DNA of 13,472 nucleotides, taken from CAYYGL01 sp964471235. Its GTDB lineage: Bacteria; Calditrichota; Calditrichia; RBG-13-44-9; J075. This document shows positions 1 through 5,831 of the stretch, one piece after another; position 1 is the stretch's first letter; every line of letters starts with the position of its first letter. The DNA lies in the NCBI GenBank assembly GCA_964471235.1, contig CAYYGL010000135.1:1-13472 (forward strand). The letters are read 5' to 3'. The notes under the pieces were generated by a model. The model saw nothing but the letters and a program-made list of their open reading frames with translations. It was not told the origin of the DNA and did no database searches. The position numbers and the translations under genes were made by a program.

Positions 1-27
1 CTCATCTTTTTTGATTTGTGCAATTGG
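1..27. other. left edge, possible start of a further downstream gene
   Basis: Only 27 bases lie beyond the stop of the Rieske gene. On the minus strand an A-rich, purine-rich stretch precedes an ATG at 5..3 that runs out of the window, so another gene of the same operon could begin here. Too little is visible to call it. Confidence 0.15.
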
Positions 28-366
28 TCATGCGCCCGTCATCAAGTCATCAAGATGGATAAATACCTGATTTTCTATGATTTCCACCGGTATTTGCAGC
101 AGCACTGCCCGCTCGTGATTCCGACACTTCCCGGAAAGGAGATCGAATTTCCAGCCATGCCAGACGCAAGTGAGATGGTCTCCCTGAACGATCCCATTAT
201 CCAACATACCGCCTGCGTGCGGGCAGCGATTTTCCACGGCAATGATTCCCGAGGAAGTTGTAAACAGTACAACCGAACGAGTATCCGGCAGATGAAACAG
301 GTTGGGTTTTCCGGGCAATACCTCATCCAATAAACAAACAAAAAGACGGCGCATGGGCTTACTCAT
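28..366 (-). CDS. Small Rieske [2Fe-2S] protein, last visible gene of the BMC operon
   Basis: A 112-residue protein with a complete Rieske cluster-binding signature: Cys48-Pro-His50, then 16 residues, then Cys67-Val-Trp-His70, followed by GWKFD. This is the C-x-H-x16-C-x2-H arrangement that binds a [2Fe-2S] cluster through two Cys and two His. It has no membrane anchor or catalytic domain, so it resembles small soluble Rieske ferredoxins or NirD-type subunits and should act in electron transfer. The ATG overlaps the end of the upstream BMC-P gene by 8 bases (ATGAGTAA), and no clear Shine-Dalgarno site is visible, so translational coupling is likely. Its place at the end of a shell-protein operon suggests it serves the microcompartment as redox carrier or redox partner. 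That role is inferred; no encapsulation-like helix is obvious. Confidence 0.85.
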   Translation of the reverse strand: MSKPMRRLFVCLLDEVLPGKPNLFHLPDTRSVVLFTTSSGIIAVENRCPHAGGMLDNGIVQGDHLTCVWHGWKFDLLSGKCRNHERAVLLQIPVEIIENQVFIHLDDLMTGA

Positions 367-631
367 TTACGGAAACTTGATCGACCACTCCCACCACAAT
401 GGAGCGAATTGGCGCCATGGGATCATCCACCACCTGACGGGCGGAATTCCCCTCGTTGATGACCAGCACCGTCTCATCATACCCGGCGCCCACGGCATCC
501 ACGGCAATCAGGTAATCACCGCCGGGCTTTCCGTCTAATCCCAGTACATCGATAACCAGAAGCCGTTTCTGCTCATAAAAAGGGTGGTTAATAGTCGAGT
601 AAATTTGACCGCATACTTTTCCCAATATCAT
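359..631 (-). CDS. BMC-P pentameric vertex protein (EutN/CcmL family)
   Basis: A 90-residue protein with the usual EutN/CcmL/PduN start (MILGKVCGQI), the central VDAVGAG motif (residues 44-50) and the NSAR segment near residue 62, ending in VVGVVDQVSV. These proteins form pentamers that cap the twelve vertices of the polyhedral shell. Length is normal for the family. The start codon overlaps the stop of the preceding BMC-P gene by four bases (ATGA at 631..628), and its own 3' end overlaps the Rieske gene, so the four genes from 1513 to 28 look like one tightly coupled transcription unit. It differs clearly from the other two BMC-P proteins in the window, so it is not a recent duplicate. Confidence 0.93.
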   Translation of the reverse strand: MILGKVCGQIYSTINHPFYEQKRLLVIDVLGLDGKPGGDYLIAVDAVGAGYDETVLVINEGNSARQVVDDPMAPIRSIVVGVVDQVSVNE

Positions 632-906
632 GGCATCTCCCGCAGGCTGACATCATCCACAATTCCCACGATGGTATGATCCACCGGTACAAACCAGGGG
701 TCTAACGCCAGGGCTGCTTCCCGGCCCCCTTCATAGTAAATCAACTCGCCGGGCCCTGCCTGACGAGTCGCATCCGCGGCAACCAGGGGCTTTCCCGCGG
801 GCTGCTGATGTTTATCCAACGGCTGAATAATCAAAAACGGCACTCCTTCCAATCCCCGGTAGCGAACAGAAGGCGTAACCGTGCCAAGCACTTTACCCAG
901 TAACAT
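628..906 (-). CDS. BMC-P pentameric vertex protein (EutN/CcmL family), divergent
   Basis: A EutN/CcmL-type protein of 92 residues starting MLLGKVLGTV. A GGAG Shine-Dalgarno site six bases upstream selects the ATG at 906 over an in-frame ATG at 918, and the family normally starts at this point. The core motif AADAT (43-47) and the terminal VGIVDDVSL are conserved. The usual G-x-SAR segment is replaced by GGREAAL (residues 60-66), and a Pro/Trp-containing stretch follows, so the face near the pentamer axis may differ from that of typical vertex proteins. It overlaps the upstream BMC-T gene by 14 bases and the downstream BMC-P gene by four. Probable role: shell vertex, or a specialised pentamer next to the standard ones. 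Confidence 0.9.
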   Translation of the reverse strand: MLLGKVLGTVTPSVRYRGLEGVPFLIIQPLDKHQQPAGKPLVAADATRQAGPGELIYYEGGREAALALDPWFVPVDHTIVGIVDDVSLREMP

Positions 907-1513
907 CCTGTTCTCCATCGCTTAAATGAATGGTGCCGGTTTGCCCAAAGCGCAGGGAGTCGTTGATGTTTTCGGACATCACCTCGTGGATGTAGGGAAT
1001 TACACTCACCGAAGCCGTTACATTTTTGTGGTTTGCAATCTCACAGGCAATGTCGATGGCGGTTTGAACGTCCTCCACCTTGCCATTGAACAGGGTATAG
1101 CCTTTTCCGCCGTAACCATCTCCCAGGCGCATTTCCAGGATATGCACCTCAGCGCCTTTTACCGCAGCATCCGCCGCCGCAATGGTGGTGGAAACAGTGG
1201 GGGTTTCCAGGATGCTGAGAGATTCCGCAGTGAGGGGAGTTTTTTCCCCCAGGGCGGCGGCAAATACATCCGGGTGAACATCCGGCAGGATCAGGGAATC
1301 CAGGCAGGCATCGCCGGCAACCTGGAGCCCGGTATGGTAGGATTCATCCACCGACGCCACCGAACCGCCGATGAGCACCAGGTATTTGCCGTGGCTGATG
1401 GTGCCGCTTCTAAGCAAGGCGATGGGTGCTTTTTTCACCATGGCATCGCCGGTTTTGATGCCGACCGCAATATTGGAAAGTTCTATCAGGGCAATGGCTG
1501 GGTAGCGTTTCAT
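893..1513 (-). CDS. BMC-T trimeric shell protein, two fused BMC domains (single-layer type)
   Basis: A 206-residue protein with two tandem BMC domains: about residues 5-85 (AIALIELSNIAVGIKTGDAM, then KYLVLIGGSVASV) and about 97-180 (SLSILETPTVSTTIAAADAA, then GKGYTLFNGKVEDV). Such proteins form pseudohexameric trimers that tile into the shell facets. The likely pore segments are GGSV (49-52) and the second-domain loop near residues 136-144. There is no Cys at the first pore position, so a PduT-like pore 4Fe-4S cluster is not supported there; Cys70 and Cys157 lie elsewhere. The ATG at 1513 has AGGA seven bases upstream. It is the first gene of the second shell block, separated from the aldehyde dehydrogenase by a repeat and a toxin-antitoxin pair. 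Confidence 0.92.
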   Translation of the reverse strand: MKRYPAIALIELSNIAVGIKTGDAMVKKAPIALLRSGTISHGKYLVLIGGSVASVDESYHTGLQVAGDACLDSLILPDVHPDVFAAALGEKTPLTAESLSILETPTVSTTIAAADAAVKGAEVHILEMRLGDGYGGKGYTLFNGKVEDVQTAIDIACEIANHKNVTASVSVIPYIHEVMSENINDSLRFGQTGTIHLSDGEQDVTG

Positions 1514-1592
1514 ATTTGCATCCTGGAAGACAATTGTTGTGTGATAGTGGTTCTCTTCATAATCTCCATAATTTCTGTGGAAGAAAATGTGC

Positions 1593-1863
1593 CTACTTCT
1601 TTCTTTTCAAAAGATTCTCATAATCCGAATGTGAACCAATCCAAAACCAAATTATATCCTCTCCCTGGACCACGCCAACCGCTCTATAATCTTTTGTAAT
1701 TCTAACCCAAAAAATAGGACGTGATGAATGAACCAGTTTGAAATGTAAACCGGGATGATAAGGGTTTAACTGAAATTGTTTATAAGTCATCCTGGCATTT
1801 TTTGATTGAAGTTGGCAGTTCTTCATAGCACTTCCAAAAACGCTCCGTTGTCTTCGAATTCAT
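1593..1863 (-). pseudogene. RelE/ParE-superfamily toxin, frameshifted in an A6 run
   Basis: The longest open piece (ATG at 1826) gives 77 residues that end like RelE-type toxins of the HFK...FWVRITKDYRAVGVV...IIWFWIGSHSDY class, but its first dozen residues do not fit. A better start is the ATG at 1863, which overlaps the antitoxin stop as ATGA. It reads MNSKTTERFWKCYEELPTSI, a good family N-terminus, up to the A6 run at 1798-1803, then continues to a stop within a few codons. Removing one A from the run joins the two parts in frame and gives 89 residues, the normal size. So this is a toxin gene with a +1-base lesion: decayed, mis-sequenced, or rescued by slippage or +1 frameshifting. The residues expected to make an mRNA interferase fold are otherwise present. 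Confidence 0.8.
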
Positions 1864-2069
1864 AAGCGATTCATATCCAACGGTTTTGTTTCGCCTTTTT
1901 TGTTTAGCTCGAGAGCTTCATCAGCAAGTTGATCGAGCAACTCTTCCGTTTCTGCAAACATTTGTGTCCATTTCGGTTCAGCCTCTAATTCTTTCAACAA
2001 CCACTTTGCCAACGCATTTTGCTCGATTGCCGGTAACTTTGATGCTTCTTTAAAGGCTTTTTCAAGCAA
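1860..2069 (-). CDS. Antitoxin paired with the RelE-like toxin
   Basis: A 69-residue acidic, helical protein with ASKLPAIEQNALAKWLLKEL in the N-terminal half and LADEALELNKKGETKPLDMN near the end. This matches the small antitoxin-like proteins usually encoded just before RelE-type toxins of this class (recognised by pattern; no search was run). The start is uncertain. TTG at 2069 is the first start codon in frame, and AGGTGA lies 13 bases before it, which is long. An in-frame ATA four codons earlier is closer to that site but is a very rare start. The stop overlaps the toxin ATG at 1863 (ATGA), the standard coupling of antitoxin and toxin. Expected role: bind and neutralise the toxin and repress the operon. 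Confidence 0.72.
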   Translation of the reverse strand: MLEKAFKEASKLPAIEQNALAKWLLKELEAEPKWTQMFAETEELLDQLADEALELNKKGETKPLDMNRL

Positions 2070-2155
2070 CCGGGTTATTTTTTCACCTCGCTTCTTCTAT
2101 TGCGTTTCTTATCCCAAACCGATAAATATAACGGGGTAATCATCCTTTTACTCAT

Positions 2156-2304
2156 TTTATTAATTTGACGTCAGTTCGACATAAGAAAAATAGAACGCTG
2201 ATGGACCCGGATTTTCGCAGATTTTTTGAATATGATGACCCATCATCCGGGTCAATCAGCGTTATCTGTTTCATCCGGGTTCTATTTCAAGTGACGTTGA
2301 ACTC
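2156..2304. repeat. ~148-bp imperfect palindromic repeat, copy A
   Basis: A non-coding element with nested inverted arms. AACGCTGATGGACCCGGAT near 2194-2212 pairs with ATCCGGGTCAATCAGCGTT near 2245-2263 with one mismatch. Outer arms near 2172-2196 (TTCGACATAAG...TAGAAC) pair with GTTCTATTTCAAGTGACGTTGAA near 2279-2301. A second copy in the same orientation lies at 7276-7423 and shares most positions, including the run ATGGACCCGGATTTTCGCAG. The structure suggests a REP/MITE-like element or RNA hairpin. It lies downstream of the aldehyde dehydrogenase stop, where it could end or stabilise the transcript. Confidence 0.85.
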
Positions 2305-2380
2305 ACGTTCATTGGGGTAACTATGATTTACATCACCATCCACTGTCAACGGGGGAATCAATACACCAAATCATTCCCAC

Positions 2381-3841
2381 TCACACAATCCGAAAATAAT
2401 CCACCAGGGTGCAGCGGCGTTCCCGGGAAAAGCTGCGCGGTCCCGTTAACCCTTCCCCGGTAGGACTGGCAATGGAAAACGAGCAATATCCCTCGCCATT
2501 ATATCCCAAACCGGCGGCATTGGGTCCGTTTTTGACGAAGATACTGCAATTCATCACCCGCGCCATTCGACTGAGTTTCTCAATATTTTTGGAATGCATG
2601 CTGGCGGTGTGACGAAACCCGTGCTCTGCCTGAACCGCCAGATCAATGCCCTCATCGGCGCTGCGTACCCGGGCAACCGGTAATACCGGCATCATCTGCT
2701 CTGTCCAGATCAACGGATGGTCAATATCCACCTCCGCGACTGCCAGCCGTACGCTGTCGTCTACCCGAATGCCAATTTGTTCCAGGATGTACCCGGCGTT
2801 CTTACCGATAAATTTTTTATTGATTACCCCGGGTTTCCGGGGACCGCGCAATTCCGTGAAGATGACACCTTCCAACTGTTTCATCTGATCACGGGTCAAC
2901 AAATAAGCGCGATTGGCTTGCATGGCTTTCAGAAACCGGTCGGCAACGCTATCCACTACAAAAACTTCCTTCTCATCGGTGCAGATGATGTTGTTGTCTA
3001 AGGAGGCGCCGAACACGATGTCTGCGGCAGCTTTTTCGATGTCCGCGGTTTCATCCACTACTGCCGGCGGGTTCCCCGGTCCGGCGCAGATGGCTCGCTT
3101 GCCACTGGACATCGCCTCTTTTACCACCCCGGGACCGCCGGTAACTACCAGCAGCCGCACTCCGCTGTGGCGCATGAGTGCCTGAGCGGATTCGATGGTG
3201 GGTTTGGCAATACCGGTGACCAGATTGGGCGGTCCACCCACCGCGGTAATTGCCCGGTTAAGCAATTGAATATTTAAACAGGATACCTTTGTGGCATTGG
3301 GATGTACATTAAACACCACCGCATTCCCGGCTGCCAGCATCCCGATGGTGTTGCAGATGATGGTCGACGTCGGATTGGTGGTGGGGGTGATAGCGGCGAT
3401 AACCCCGTAAGGCGCCCGCTCCACAATGGTCAGCCCGTGGTCACCGCTCCAGGAGATGGGTTGCAAATCCTCCGTGCCGGGCGTTTTTTCCGTGACCAGC
3501 CGGTTTTTCACAATTTTGCTGTCTACCCTGCCCAAACCGGTCTCCGCATGGGCTTCCTGCGCCAGCATCTCAGCATTTTCCCACATCTCCCGCCGGATAC
3601 TGGAGATAATTTCGTTTCGCTTTTTCAGCGGCAACTGCGAATATTTTTGAAACGCCACCCCGGCAGCCTTTACCGCCTCGTCAACCGAGGCAAAAATGCC
3701 ATCCCGTAACTCAGCGGGGTCAACATCCGATGAAGATGATGCGAACCCACTTGCCGCCACCGGGACAGGAGAAACGGATTGCCCCAGATTCTGCGCCACT
3801 TTCCGGGCGATGATGTCAATTTGTTCCGGTGTTAACTTCAA
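2381..3841 (-). CDS. CoA-acylating aldehyde dehydrogenase (PduP/EutE type) with encapsulation peptide
   Basis: A 486-residue NAD-dependent acylating aldehyde dehydrogenase: aldehyde + CoA + NAD+ gives acyl-CoA + NADH. Residues 3-20 (LTPEQIDIIARKVAQNLG) form an amphipathic helix followed by a Ser/Ala/Pro-rich linker to about 42, the arrangement of BMC encapsulation peptides. The catalytic domain shows ITPTTNPTST (151-160), GNAVVFNVHP (172-181), TGGPGVV (234-240), the catalytic Cys287 in DNNIICTDE and the C-terminal TGEGLTGPRSF typical of PduP/EutE. The start is TTG at 3841, chosen because a perfect GGAGGT lies seven bases upstream and translation from there gives the whole peptide. In this locus acetaldehyde released by DeoC is the obvious substrate. 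It is the last gene of the core block, about 200 bases after the BMC-P gene. Confidence 0.95.
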   Translation of the reverse strand: MKLTPEQIDIIARKVAQNLGQSVSPVPVAASGFASSSSDVDPAELRDGIFASVDEAVKAAGVAFQKYSQLPLKKRNEIISSIRREMWENAEMLAQEAHAETGLGRVDSKIVKNRLVTEKTPGTEDLQPISWSGDHGLTIVERAPYGVIAAITPTTNPTSTIICNTIGMLAAGNAVVFNVHPNATKVSCLNIQLLNRAITAVGGPPNLVTGIAKPTIESAQALMRHSGVRLLVVTGGPGVVKEAMSSGKRAICAGPGNPPAVVDETADIEKAAADIVFGASLDNNIICTDEKEVFVVDSVADRFLKAMQANRAYLLTRDQMKQLEGVIFTELRGPRKPGVINKKFIGKNAGYILEQIGIRVDDSVRLAVAEVDIDHPLIWTEQMMPVLPVARVRSADEGIDLAVQAEHGFRHTASMHSKNIEKLSRMARVMNCSIFVKNGPNAAGLGYNGEGYCSFSIASPTGEGLTGPRSFSRERRCTLVDYFRIV

Positions 3842-3848
3842 TTGTGTT

Positions 3849-3854
3849 ACCTCC
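3849..3854 (-). promoter_or_regulatory. Shine-Dalgarno GGAGGT fixing the TTG start of the aldehyde dehydrogenase
   Basis: A full-strength GGAGGT lies seven bases before TTG at 3841..3839. No ATG or GTG in frame lies at a comparable distance, so the non-AUG start is well supported. Confidence 0.8.
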
Positions 3855-4040
3855 AGGGGTGAGAGGGCATGGGGATACCGGGGATTGGGTGTAAGGTATA
3901 GGGAAAGAAGGGGAGAAGCCCCTCGATGATATTAAACGGATCCGTACCGATCACTGAATACTGATGACTAACCGACCCGCTTCTCACCGTGAACCCATTT
4001 TCCCAATTTCGATGATTCCGTTCAGCCAATACCCCTCCTG
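3855..4040. other. intergenic gap within the BMC core block
   Basis: About 190 bases between the BMC-P stop and the aldehyde dehydrogenase ribosome-binding site, much longer than other gaps in the locus. A 60-codon open stretch on the minus strand has no family features and weak support. I see no terminator or clear promoter. The sequence looks like low-complexity spacer. Confidence 0.5.
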
Positions 4041-4340
4041 TTAATCCGACACCCCTTTTTTATACTTAATCTCCCCGTTGACTTCCCAGTTGTCAACAAT
4101 TGCCATGATGACGGCATCACACGGGCGTTTATCGGTCAACACGGTCTGTCGGGCAGAGCTGCCGCTGGCATAAAGCACCATCTCCCCGACGCCGCAGCCC
4201 ACCGCATCTGCCGCTACCACAAAACCGCCGGTTTCATTGCCGTCCAAATCCACCTGGCGCAGCACTAAAAATTTTAACCCTTCCATGCTAACTTCTTTTC
4301 GGGTAGACACCAATGTGCCAACAACTTTGGCAAGAACCAT
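4041..4340 (-). CDS. BMC-P pentameric vertex protein (EutN/CcmL family)
   Basis: A 99-residue EutN/CcmL/PduN-type protein: MVLAKVVGTLVSTRKE at the start, VAADAVGCGVGEMVLYASGSSARQ (about 42-65) in the middle, then AVIMAIVDNWEV. It keeps the standard SSAR motif and is the most typical of the three BMC-P proteins here. A charged C-terminal tail (KYKKGVSD) extends slightly beyond the fold. The ATG at 4340 has AAGGAG eight bases upstream. It follows the BMC-H gene by about 97 bases containing two small hairpins and precedes the aldehyde dehydrogenase. Role: closes shell vertices. Confidence 0.94.
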   Translation of the reverse strand: MVLAKVVGTLVSTRKEVSMEGLKFLVLRQVDLDGNETGGFVVAADAVGCGVGEMVLYASGSSARQTVLTDKRPCDAVIMAIVDNWEVNGEIKYKKGVSD

Positions 4341-4373
4341 GTTTCACTCTCCTTTTCGGAATGCATTCACGCA

Positions 4374-4410
4374 GCGGTATCATACCGCAACCGTGGCATC
4401 ATTCCATGCC
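4374..4410. repeat. two small hairpins between BMC-H and BMC-P genes
   Basis: GCGGTAT at 4374-4380 is followed after one base by ATACCGC at 4382-4388, giving a five-base stem with a five-base loop. GGCAT at 4395-4399 pairs with ATGCC at 4406-4410 around a six-base loop. No U-tract follows on the minus strand, so these are more likely mRNA-stabilising or partially attenuating structures than full terminators. Confidence 0.4.
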
Positions 4411-4437
4411 CAAATTTTCTTCCGATGCTACCGGAGA

Positions 4438-4746
4438 TTATTTCTTCTTCATTTCTGCCTGGGCTTCTTTGGTGCGTCCTAACGGCAGCACCAAATCCAC
4501 ATTCACATGCGGACGGGCGATAATGTGCACGGCGACCAATTCCCCGACCCGGGAAGCGCTGGTCTGCCCTGCCTCGCAGGCGGCGCGCACGGCTGCCACA
4601 TCCCCGCGGATAACCGCCGTGACATAACCGCCGCCGGTATTCTGCCAGCTTACCAGCTCCACTTTTGCCGCTTTTACCATAGCATCGGCTGCTTCCACCA
4701 TTGCCGGAAAACTACGGGTTTCAATCATTCCCAATGCTTCTGCCAT
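4438..4746 (-). CDS. BMC-H hexameric shell protein (PduA/EutM/CcmK type)
   Basis: A 102-residue single-domain BMC protein starting MAEALGMIETRSFPAMVEAA, a near-canonical PduA/EutM/CcmK N-terminus. The pore loop is TGGG (residues 37-40) where PduA has GSG, followed by YVTAVIRGDVAAVRAACEAG, and HIIARPH (74-80) ends the fold. The last 20 residues are a charged tail (GRTKEAQAEMKKK). Hexamers of this protein make up most of the facets. It is the only BMC-H visible, so it must be the bulk shell protein unless others lie outside. ATG at 4746 is preferred over an in-frame GTG at 4752 because AAGGAG lies eight bases before it and inside the appropriate window. Confidence 0.96.
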   Translation of the reverse strand: MAEALGMIETRSFPAMVEAADAMVKAAKVELVSWQNTGGGYVTAVIRGDVAAVRAACEAGQTSASRVGELVAVHIIARPHVNVDLVLPLGRTKEAQAEMKKK

Positions 4747-5147
4747 ATTCACCTCTCCTTATTATGCTTGGTTGATAATTGCTTCAACAATATACTCATT
4801 CCTATTTTCTACCTGTCCCCTGTCAAATGTAATGAATGACGAGTAACGAATAATGCGTAATAAGTGATGAATTCCCCAAAAGGGTAGACCGGAATTCGAA
4901 TGTCGGATGTTTCCAATACAGCTGCCCATTACCAATCTACACTTCTACCCATTTACCGCTGCCCGCCCTTTCGGGAACCGCTGAAAACTGAAAACTTATT
5001 TTTCCCTGTCACCTGCCGCTGCTAATCCCGACGGGAGAACATTGTGCCTGCCACTTATTTCACCCCTCTACCCATCTACATTTATCAAAACAAGTTTTGA
5101 TGCTCCAAGTTTTGATGCTCCATTCGATACCTTAATCCCCTCACACC
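4747..5147. other. ~400-base non-coding gap between shell genes
   Basis: No convincing gene in any frame. It holds AT-rich, repetitive spacer (for example CTGAAAACTGAAAAC near 4982). A palindrome with eight-base arms ATCAAAAC/GTTTTGAT lies at 5084-5101, next to a tandem repeat at 5091-5120. The BMC-H ribosome-binding site AAGGAG lies at its left end. An internal promoter for BMC-H would be useful here because the hexamer is needed in excess, but no strong -35/-10 pair is clear. Confidence 0.5.
5091..5120. repeat. two tandem copies of a 15-base unit
   Basis: CAAGTTTTGATGCTC occurs at 5091-5105 and again at 5106-5120 without any mismatch. The first copy overlaps the right arm of the 5084-5101 palindrome. 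It lies 27 bases beyond the stop of the BMC-T gene. Confidence 0.85.
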
Positions 5148-5774
5148 TCACTGCCCGCTCATATCCTTCCCGGTGATGCTCTCGATTGCTTTTTCGGCAG
5201 CCGGGCGGGCAACATCGATATCCCGTTCTTCGCCACCCAGGTACACCCTGCCAAAGCTGCCGAATGAGCGCACCTCCAGGATGTTAATGTGGGCGGCTTT
5301 TTCAGCTTCGTTCGCTGCCAGGGAGGCATACGCCGCCGGTTGGACTTCCATCACATACAGGGTCTGCCCGGGGATAATCATGTTACCGTGCCGCATGCGG
5401 TTAATCAACTGGGTCTGGTAGTCATCCACCCGGCGGATGGTCTGGCTGGAAAGAATGCGCGGCTTGTGACGGTCTTCCTCATGCAGTTCCAGGGCGGCTA
5501 AAATCGATTTGCCAGCCTGCCGCACATCCGCCTGGGACTCGGAATGCACTTCCAGCAGCCCGTAAAGCCGTTCCACTACCTGCATCCCCGGGGTTACATG
5601 GGTGGATTTCAGGGCAATATCGGTGATGCGATTGATTTCAATACCCGGAGAAATTTCCACCCACAACGACGCCATTCCTGCGATGGGTAAAAATCCCTGG
5701 GCAACGGTACCCAGAAAGGCGGCATACTGCGGCTGTAAGCTGTCCAATATCACAAAGGAACGTAAGTCTATCAC
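5148..5774 (-). CDS. BMC-T double-stacking trimeric shell protein (CsoS1D-like)
   Basis: A 208-residue protein with two BMC domains in the permuted CsoS1D/BMC-T(D) arrangement. The first half is LRSFVILDSLQPQYAAFLGT, then VEISPGIEINRITDIALKS and VVERLYGLLEVHSESQADV. The second half repeats the pattern with TLYVMEVQPAAYASLAANEA and HINILEVRSFGSFGRVYLGG. Members of this class stack as two trimers with gated central pores and are thought to pass larger metabolites such as cofactors or sugar phosphates. The start is GTG at 5774, because AGGGAG lies seven bases upstream and the family begins at this LRSF segment; the longer open frame from TTG at 5798 places that site inside the coding region. It follows rpiB-deoC by 57 bases. 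Confidence 0.92.
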   Translation of the reverse strand: MIDLRSFVILDSLQPQYAAFLGTVAQGFLPIAGMASLWVEISPGIEINRITDIALKSTHVTPGMQVVERLYGLLEVHSESQADVRQAGKSILAALELHEEDRHKPRILSSQTIRRVDDYQTQLINRMRHGNMIIPGQTLYVMEVQPAAYASLAANEAEKAAHINILEVRSFGSFGRVYLGGEERDIDVARPAAEKAIESITGKDMSGQ

Positions 5775-5781
5775 TTTTTTA

Positions 5782-5787
5782 CTCCCT
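5782..5787 (-). promoter_or_regulatory. Shine-Dalgarno AGGGAG fixing the GTG start of the double-type BMC-T
   Basis: AGGGAG lies seven bases before GTG at 5774..5772. This decides against the upstream TTG at 5798 in the same frame. Confidence 0.75.
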
Positions 5788-5831
5788 GTTAAGTTCAAAC
5801 CGTTTCAGTAGATTGAGTTCATAAAACTGTC

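Noticed and set aside
893..1513. PduT identity with a pore [4Fe-4S] cluster
   Set aside because: No Cys at the first-domain pore loop (GGSV); the two Cys residues at 70 and 157 are not at the expected position.
926..1699. 257-codon open frame on the plus strand
   Set aside because: It is mostly antisense to the BMC-T gene, whose two BMC domains and ribosome-binding site are clear, and its translation shows no recognisable family.
3302..3709. 135-codon plus-strand open frame and its neighbours at 2409-3185
   Set aside because: They lie antisense within the aldehyde dehydrogenase and have no family features; they are side effects of its codon use.
3847..4029. 60-codon minus-strand frame between BMC-P and aldehyde dehydrogenase
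   Set aside because: Pro/His-rich low-complexity translation, no family match by eye, and it overlaps the strong ribosome-binding site of the dehydrogenase.
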